From contig NZ_AP019810.1 in NCBI RefSeq assembly GCF_013394305.1, forward strand, positions 310,001 through 374,000: a DNA stretch of 64,000 nucleotides. Direction: 5' to 3'. The notes beneath the pieces are model-generated. The model did no database searches. It was given only the letters and a program-made list of their open reading frames with translations, and was not told where the DNA came from. The translations under genes and the position numbers were made by a program. The DNA comes from Enterococcus mundtii. Lineage in GTDB: Bacteria > Bacillota > Bacilli > Lactobacillales > Enterococcaceae. Position 1 is the stretch's first letter. Each line of letters begins with the position of its first letter. Positions 58,681 through 64,000 of the stretch are shown one piece after another.

Positions 58681-59847
58681 TCAATCCCTTCTAAAAATAT
58701 CTCTAGTATAAACTTTTTCTTCAACGTCATCCAATTCTTCATCAAATCGATTGGAGATGATTACATCACTTAGATTTTTAAAATCTGCTAGTTCAGGTAT
58801 CACCGGAAAACCTGAAAAATCCTTCTCATCTACAGTAGGTTCATAAACAATAACAGAAATACCTCTCGCCTTCAGTCTTTTCATTACTCCTTGAATTGAA
58901 GAATAACGAAAATTATCTGAAGCAGCTTTCATAGTCAAGCGATAAATCCCTACAACTTTGGGACTTCTAGCTAAAATTTGTTCAGTGATAAAATCTTTTC
59001 TCGTCGCATTTGCATCAACGATTGCACCAATCAAATTGCTTGGGACACCACTATAATTTGCACGCAGTTGCTTAGTATCCTTTGGTAAACAATACCCTCC
59101 ATAGCCAAATGATGGGTTATTATAATGCGAACCAATTCTAGGATCTAGTCCGACACCTTCGATAATTTGCTTACTGTCTAAACCATTCGATTCAGCATAC
59201 GTATCAAGCTCATTGAAATAAGCAACTCTTAAAGCTAAGTAGGTATTTGAAAACAATTTGATTGCTTCCGCTTCTGTTGAATTCGTCAATAGTATCGGGA
59301 CATCATTATCATGAGCATTTTCCTTAAAAAGATTAGCAATTTCTTGTCCCCTATCTGAGTTTTCGCCAATCACGATTCTTGATGGGTGAAGGTTATCGTA
59401 TAGTGCTTTACCCTCACGCAGAAATTCTGGTGAGAATATTATCCGCTCCGTTCCATACTTTTTCTTTAATTCTTCCGTGTACCCTACAGGAACGGTTGAT
59501 TTGATTATAAAAGTAGCATCTGAGCGAATTGCTAAAGCTTGTTCGATTACTTTTTCAACTGATGAAGTGTTAAAATAATTCTTCTTTTCATCGTAATCTG
59601 TTGGGGTTGCAATAATTAAGTAATCACCGAAAATCACAGCTTCTTCAAAGTCTTTGATAAAATTAATTTTTAGATTATCCTTTTTTAAAAATTCACTAAT
59701 TTCTTTATCCTCTATAGGAGAAATTCCTTGATTCAACTGGTCTATTTTTTCTGTTACAATATCATATGCTTTGACTGCTTCGCTTTGGCTTAGAAGTAGT
59801 GCATTTGCTAGGCCAACATAACCTAAACCGAATACTGAGATATTCAA
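58681..59847 (-). CDS. ugd: UDP-glucose 6-dehydrogenase family protein
   Basis: A 388-aa nucleotide-sugar dehydrogenase: Rossmann motif [57 protein letters not shown] and the catalytic Cys in [11 protein letters not shown]. The oxidised product is most likely UDP-glucuronate, giving an acidic repeat unit; other substrates (UDP-galactose, UDP-ManNAc) cannot be excluded. Overlaps the GT2 gene by 4 bp (ATGA). Confidence 0.92.
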   Translation of the reverse strand: MNISVFGLGYVGLANALLLSQSEAVKAYDIVTEKIDQLNQGISPIEDKEISEFLKKDNLKINFIKDFEEAVIFGDYLIIATPTDYDEKKNYFNTSSVEKVIEQALAIRSDATFIIKSTVPVGYTEELKKKYGTERIIFSPEFLREGKALYDNLHPSRIVIGENSDRGQEIANLFKENAHDNDVPILLTNSTEAEAIKLFSNTYLALRVAYFNELDTYAESNGLDSKQIIEGVGLDPRIGSHYNNPSFGYGGYCLPKDTKQLRANYSGVPSNLIGAIVDANATRKDFITEQILARSPKVVGIYRLTMKAASDNFRYSSIQGVMKRLKARGISVIVYEPTVDEKDFSGFPVIPELADFKNLSDVIISNRFDEELDDVEEKVYTRDIFRRD

Positions 59848-60635
59848 GCTCTATTCCTCCTTGATTGTTTCAATGATAAGATTCTTCTTGGTACGATTAA
59901 TGCAATTAAAGGTTTGATAATATAAATATATTGTGTTGGTGATAGCTTGAGTTTCTTAAAATTTCTATATCTAAATTTGAATTCACCAATTCTATTTTCC
60001 CAAGAAATCTTGTTATAGTAATTCTTATCTTGATAATAATAAACAAGCTTTTCTTGTATATTGAATCCCCTAAATCCATTTACATACAATCGCAAGTATA
60101 AGTCATAGTCCTGACCTCTCACAGTTTCTTTAGAAACCCTATAGCCTTGAACACTCTCTAATGCTTCCTTTCGAAACATTACTGATGGATTAATAAATGG
60201 ACTAGTTTTTAGCAAGTCATTAATTTCAGGTTTATCTTTAATTATCAACTCACCATATATACCATCTTGATCCCAAAGATAAGCATTACTTCCAACAAAA
60301 TCATATTCAGGATGATTATCTAAAAATAGAACTTGCTTTTCCATTCTTTCCTCGTGACAATAGTCATCATCATCTAGTTGCATGATATACTTTCCAGAAG
60401 ATTTTTTTATTGCTTTATTACGCGTATAGGCACTTTTAGAATTTTTTTCATTTTGATAAATTTGAATTCTTGAATCTGTTTCTTCCAGTTCCTTTAATAT
60501 TTCCCATGTACCGTCTGTTGAGCAGTCATCACAAATAATGATTTCAAAATTTTGGTAAGTTTGTTTTAAAATAGAGTCTATAGCTCTTTTAATTGATTTC
60601 TCCGCATTAAATGTGGGTACAATAACACTTATCAT
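59844..60635 (-). CDS. Family 2 glycosyltransferase
   Basis: A 263-aa GT-A enzyme: [34 protein letters not shown], and the metal-binding DXD in [16 protein letters not shown]. It adds one sugar of the repeat unit at the inner membrane face; donor and acceptor are unknown. A C-terminal hydrophobic/basic tail ([18 protein letters not shown]) probably attaches it to the membrane. Confidence 0.93.
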   Translation of the reverse strand: MISVIVPTFNAEKSIKRAIDSILKQTYQNFEIIICDDCSTDGTWEILKELEETDSRIQIYQNEKNSKSAYTRNKAIKKSSGKYIMQLDDDDYCHEERMEKQVLFLDNHPEYDFVGSNAYLWDQDGIYGELIIKDKPEINDLLKTSPFINPSVMFRKEALESVQGYRVSKETVRGQDYDLYLRLYVNGFRGFNIQEKLVYYYQDKNYYNKISWENRIGEFKFRYRNFKKLKLSPTQYIYIIKPLIALIVPRRILSLKQSRRNRA

Positions 60636-60679
60636 TAATTTTCTCTCCTAAATTAGCTAATAACATAAAATGAAACATT

Positions 60680-61945
60680 TTATTTAACTCTTGAATTTTT
60701 GGAATAATCAGAAACTGATTTATTTGAAAATAACATTGCTAATAGAATCCATAGTATTCTCGAGTTTTGCAGAGATATACTGAAGGAAAAAAATATTGTT
60801 CCAAGAACTAATGCAACAACTATCCAGTTTTTATTAAAAAGTTCAATAATACTTTGTTTTACTAAGAATATTAAACCAACAACTAACGGACCAATTCCCC
60901 ACTCCACTGCTAATTGTAAAAAGGTATTATGCGCTATAGTTGGACTACCACTTATTACTTTGGCTACACTTGAGTAATCCATAAAACCTATCCCCATAAA
61001 GTGAGTATCAATAATAAGTCTATAAGCTGTTTCCCATGCGTCTACTCTCCCTGAACCACCCTCGGTAATTGCACCACTAAAATTTTCAAATACAATGTAT
61101 ATTCGTTCCAGTTGAGGAACTGATTGTGTAAATGCCAGTAAATCTGTCATGATTGAATCGAAGAATACATAAAACATAGTCAAACTTCCACTTATTACTA
61201 AGAACAAAGTTGCTAACTTAGCAGGTGACTTACTTTTTGTAAAAAATTTTTTTAAACTCAGTACACTTAACATACAAATAAAAACAATTAGACCAGTCTT
61301 TGAAGCCGATAGCAAAATTGTCGTAGGATAGATAATCATTGCCAAAAAATTTGTTAGTTTTCGTTTGAATCCTTTGAGATACCAAATACAAAACCCGCAT
61401 ATTTGCATATAAGCGAAATAATTAGGATCATTCATAAACCCTCTCATACGTATCTCACCAAACAATACAATAGACCGTAGAGCAGCTGGGCCAATAAAAT
61501 AAATTATTAATGATAAAGTACCTAAAATCAGGCTTCCATATTTTAATCCTTTAAAAAAAAGTTCCTTTGTTTTTGGATTTATGGTCAAAACAGAAATAAA
61601 AAGAATAAAATAGAGCAAGCTGATTATAAACTTTTGAAAAGTAATAAATATAGGTATAAATGATATTGAAATATTCAACCAATTTGATATTTGCATAGTC
61701 GAAAAGAATCTCAAACTCAAGAGTATAATAAAGTATATAGTTGTTTTTTTTGTTAAATAGATTGACTTTGTCAAAAATAATAATATGATCAAAAAAATCA
61801 TGAAAACATCACTGACAGAAACATTTATACCTAGAAAAATCTGTGTGATATTTATTGTGAATCCTATCAAAAAAATAAATCTATCAATAACTAATTTTTC
61901 GCTTTTTTTTTCTTCCAATGATGTTGAAATATCTGTAAATTCCAT
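60680..61945 (-). CDS. Wzy-like polysaccharide polymerase / O-antigen ligase family
   Basis: A 421-aa membrane protein with 10-12 hydrophobic helices. The Wzy_C (PF04932)-type region is seen around RMRGFMNDPNYFAYMQ and, in a large extracellular loop, GGSGRVDAWETAYRLI and then TIAHNTFLQLAVEWG. It would polymerise repeat units outside the membrane. ATG 61945 follows AGGAGGAAGATA; the longer frame overlaps the upstream GT4 gene and is less likely. Confidence 0.85.
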   Translation of the reverse strand: MEFTDISTSLEEKKSEKLVIDRFIFLIGFTINITQIFLGINVSVSDVFMIFLIILLFLTKSIYLTKKTTIYFIILLSLRFFSTMQISNWLNISISFIPIFITFQKFIISLLYFILFISVLTINPKTKELFFKGLKYGSLILGTLSLIIYFIGPAALRSIVLFGEIRMRGFMNDPNYFAYMQICGFCIWYLKGFKRKLTNFLAMIIYPTTILLSASKTGLIVFICMLSVLSLKKFFTKSKSPAKLATLFLVISGSLTMFYVFFDSIMTDLLAFTQSVPQLERIYIVFENFSGAITEGGSGRVDAWETAYRLIIDTHFMGIGFMDYSSVAKVISGSPTIAHNTFLQLAVEWGIGPLVVGLIFLVKQSIIELFNKNWIVVALVLGTIFFSFSISLQNSRILWILLAMLFSNKSVSDYSKNSRVK

Positions 61946-61970
61946 TATCTTCCTCCTAAAAGGATGTTGG

Positions 61971-63062
61971 TTACTCACTGTATATATCACTTATTTGCTT
62001 TATAACTATCTCTTCACCATATTTCCTTATTGATTCGCTTGCAATTTGAGCATATTTCTTTATCGGAATATTTTCTGAGAAGAAATCACTTAGCGAGCCT
62101 ATTAAATCTATATTATCGGTGAACAGTATTCCATTTTCTCCTTGAGTGATCAAATCCATATTTCCCCTTATATTAGATGCCATTACAGGAACTCCATTAG
62201 CCATTGCTTCCATAACTGAAACAGGAAGCCCTTCTCTTTTTGAAGGAAATACAAATAAATCGCTAATTTTCATTATTTCAATAACGTCATTCCTATATCC
62301 TAGTAACTCAATTTTTTTTGATAGACCAGCTTCGTTTATTTGACGGATCAAATCATTTTTTAGCGGGCCAATTCCGCAAATCAAATATTTGAAATTTTCA
62401 TTTTTGAAATCTCTCAATGCCTCAATTACAATTTTATGATTTTTATTATCATTAAGTTCTCCTACAGATAGAATAACTTTCGCTTCTCCATCAATCCCCA
62501 ATTCTTCTCTTTTTTTCACTCGATCAATAGGTTTATTACATGCTTCAAGAGGTAACCCTACACCATTTACTAAATAGACGTTCTTAGCAAAAAAATGATC
62601 TGATGCACGTTGAAAATCCTCTTGATTTATAGTAATCAGCGTATCTGTATATCTAGACAAATATTTTTCAATTGGATAGTAAAAAAGCCAGTTTATTGTA
62701 CTTGCACCTTTATAAAAATGAAAGCCATGAGCAGTATAAAATACTTTAGTTTTCAATTTTTTGCATGCTAATCGAGTAATCATAGATGCTATAGGTGTAT
62801 GGGTGTGAACGATGTCAAAATCTTTTTCATTAACAATACTCTTAAGACTTTGGTATGCAGATAAATTATATTTTGAAAATGGACTTCTACTAAACGGGAT
62901 TTGATAAACTTCAATATCATAATCTTGAAAAAAAGGCTTTAGAGGTTGCTCGATTGAACAAGCAACGCTTACTTCATGCCCTTCATTAATTAACATTTCA
63001 ATATGTGGGATAAGAAATGCATTTAAAGTATTGGATATTGTCGTTACATATAAGATTTTCAG
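61971..63062 (-). CDS. Family 4 glycosyltransferase, apparent CTG start
   Basis: A GT-B enzyme of 363 aa if started at CTG 63062. The C-terminal GT4 domain has VILSVGELNDNKNH and FVFPSKREGLPVSVMEAMANG (EX7E-type motif). From the first ATG (62996) the protein would lack its first beta strand and loop; in frame upstream lie KILYVTTISNTLNAFLIPHIE, the standard N terminus of this family, back to CTG 63062, beyond which a stop follows. AAGGGA is spaced properly before the CTG and the codon overlaps the previous stop as CTGA, where an ATGA overlap would be normal. Role: adds a sugar in repeat-unit assembly. Confidence 0.85.
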   Translation of the reverse strand: MKILYVTTISNTLNAFLIPHIEMLINEGHEVSVACSIEQPLKPFFQDYDIEVYQIPFSRSPFSKYNLSAYQSLKSIVNEKDFDIVHTHTPIASMITRLACKKLKTKVFYTAHGFHFYKGASTINWLFYYPIEKYLSRYTDTLITINQEDFQRASDHFFAKNVYLVNGVGLPLEACNKPIDRVKKREELGIDGEAKVILSVGELNDNKNHKIVIEALRDFKNENFKYLICGIGPLKNDLIRQINEAGLSKKIELLGYRNDVIEIMKISDLFVFPSKREGLPVSVMEAMANGVPVMASNIRGNMDLITQGENGILFTDNIDLIGSLSDFFSENIPIKKYAQIASESIRKYGEEIVIKQISDIYSE

Positions 63063-63685
63063 TTTGTATCATTCCCTTCAAACTTCTCTATCGTTACGCT
63101 AGAATTTGAGCTAATACCTTCGTGTCTAATAACTTTATTGATTGTTAAAAAAAAGATTATAATATCATGCATAAATGTACAGTTTTCTACATAGTAGCAA
63201 TCATACTCAAACTTCTCTGCCCAACTAATCGCATTCCTACCCTTGACTTGCGCTAATCCCGTTAATCCTGGGCGGACGCTATGACGTTTCCGTTGTTCCT
63301 CATTATATAATGGTAAATATTCAACTAATAATGGTCTTGGCCCCACAAACGACATATCTCCTTTTAAGATATTCCAAAGTTCAGGGAGTTCATCCAAACT
63401 AGTTGCTCGTAGTAATTGTCCAAATTTCGTTAACCGAACATTATCAGGTAAGTCATTTCCATTTGCATCTTTTGCATCCGTCATTGTACGAAATTTATAC
63501 ATGGAAAAAATGACTTCATCTTTTCCAGGTCGATTTTGCTTAAATATGATTGGAGAGCCCAATTTAATTTTTACTAAAAGAGCTACGATTAAAAGAACAG
63601 GCGATAAGACAACAAGAGCAAGAGCTGAGAAACATATATCTAATGCTCTTTTTCCCCATTTCTGATATACGCTTTTATTATTCAT
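63059..63685 (-). CDS. Undecaprenyl-phosphate sugar-1-phosphate transferase
   Basis: A 208-aa bacterial sugar transferase (PF02397). One N-terminal hydrophobic segment (ALDICFSALALVVLSPVLLI) is followed by KLGSPIIFKQNRPGKDEVIFSMYKFRTM, DELPELWNILKGDMSFVGPRPLL and RHSVRPGLTGLAQVKGRN. It starts repeat-unit assembly by moving a sugar phosphate onto the C55 carrier made by UppS. Overlaps both neighbours slightly (8 bp and 4 bp). Confidence 0.95.
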   Translation of the reverse strand: MNNKSVYQKWGKRALDICFSALALVVLSPVLLIVALLVKIKLGSPIIFKQNRPGKDEVIFSMYKFRTMTDAKDANGNDLPDNVRLTKFGQLLRATSLDELPELWNILKGDMSFVGPRPLLVEYLPLYNEEQRKRHSVRPGLTGLAQVKGRNAISWAEKFEYDCYYVENCTFMHDIIIFFLTINKVIRHEGISSNSSVTIEKFEGNDTN

Positions 63686-64000
63686 GTTGCAACACTCGCT
63701 TGATTGTTTTCACGACTCGAGACAAATCTTCATCTGTCATCTTCGTATCTGATGGCAAACACACACCAGTATTAAATAATGTTTCAGCAACATTATTTCC
63801 AACATAATCATATTCTGCAAAAATTGGTTGTAGATGCATTGGTTTCCAGACAGGACGTGCTTCGATATTTGCTTTATCCAATTCATCCATAAGCATATTC
63901 GTATCCACATCTGAAAGCAAAATCACACTTAGCCAATAATTAGGTTGATTCCATTCATTTTCAGGCATGAAGGAAATGGAAGGAATGTCAGATAGTTCAC
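63678..64000 (-). CDS. DegT/DnrJ/EryC1-type aminotransferase, 5' part outside the window
   Basis: Only the last ~107 codons are present; the frame is open to the window edge (ELSDIPSISFMPENEWNQPNYW). MLMDELDKANIEARPVWKPMHLQPIF and CLPSDTKMTDEDLSRVVKTIKRVL match the C terminus of PLP-dependent sugar aminotransferases such as those making bacillosamine-type sugars in capsule and EPS loci. The sugar it makes is probably the substrate of the neighbouring initiating transferase. Confidence 0.85.
   Translation of the reverse strand, partial: ELSDIPSISFMPENEWNQPNYWLSVILLSDVDTNMLMDELDKANIEARPVWKPMHLQPIFAEYDYVGNNVAETLFNTGVCLPSDTKMTDEDLSRVVKTIKRVLQHE

Overview
The window comes from a low-GC Gram-positive bacterium, almost certainly an Enterococcus. 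I infer the E. faecium/hirae/durans/mundtii side of the genus from the gene order, but cannot fix the species from sequence alone. The support is the Lactobacillales core block polC-rimP-nusA-rnpM-ylxQ-infB-rbfA, the neighbouring tsf-rpsB, pyrH-frr-uppS-cdsA-rseP-proS and truB-ribF, a T-box leader in front of argS, and an arginine deiminase cluster (arcA, arcB, arcC) with a Crp/Fnr-type regulator and an ArgR gene.

Layout. Positions 1-9.5 kb are an AT-rich accessory island. It begins with an Xre repressor and an ImmA/IrrE-type protease, followed by a tight set of nucleotidyltransferase-like, DUF262 and DNA cytosine-5 methyltransferase genes (probable restriction/defence). Then come a zeta-toxin-family kinase with an overlapping 53-codon partner gene, fragments of a tyrosine recombinase and of an IS3-family transposase, a lipoprotein gene frameshifted in its opening poly-A run, and several decayed genes. 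From 9.5 to 19.4 kb are metabolic and orphan genes: a secreted beta-helix protein, a two-subunit RnfC/RnfD module preceded by a 34-aa membrane peptide, a phosphofructokinase-like pseudoenzyme, an orphan PqqD-like peptide-binding protein, an excisionase-type HTH protein, and a glucose uptake/glucose dehydrogenase pair. From 19.5 to 41.2 kb is the conserved core, nearly all on the minus strand, with clear intrinsic terminators between transcription units.

From 41.2 to 50.3 kb there is a second accessory region. Four tandem paralogues of an unrecognised family (each protein itself an internal duplication) lie tail-to-tail with a secreted protein that ends in an EndoU-like nuclease domain. This looks like a polymorphic toxin facing an expanded immunity-type array. 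A complete 1,514-bp ISL3-family element with an 8-bp target duplication follows; it is inserted in the loop of the argS terminator. From 50.4 to 57.2 kb is arginine metabolism: argS with its T-box, then arcC, arcB, arcA, each separated by stem-loops, then the divergent Crp/Fnr regulator with a CcpA-type site between. From 57.2 kb to the end is the distal part of a surface polysaccharide (capsule/EPS) operon on the minus strand: aminotransferase (cut by the window edge), initiating sugar transferase, a GT4 glycosyltransferase apparently starting at CTG, Wzy-like polymerase, GT2 glycosyltransferase, UDP-glucose dehydrogenase-type enzyme and Wzx flippase.

A ~115-bp intergenic repeat occurs at least four times (about 5.8 kb, twice at 31.7-31.9 kb, and partly at 52.4 kb). 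The best candidates for something undescribed are the duplicated-domain array beside the EndoU protein, the nucleotidyltransferase/DUF262/methyltransferase operon, the minimal RnfCD unit with its tiny membrane partner, and the catalytically dead PFK paralogue. All functional statements rest on motif recognition by eye; no database search was possible.
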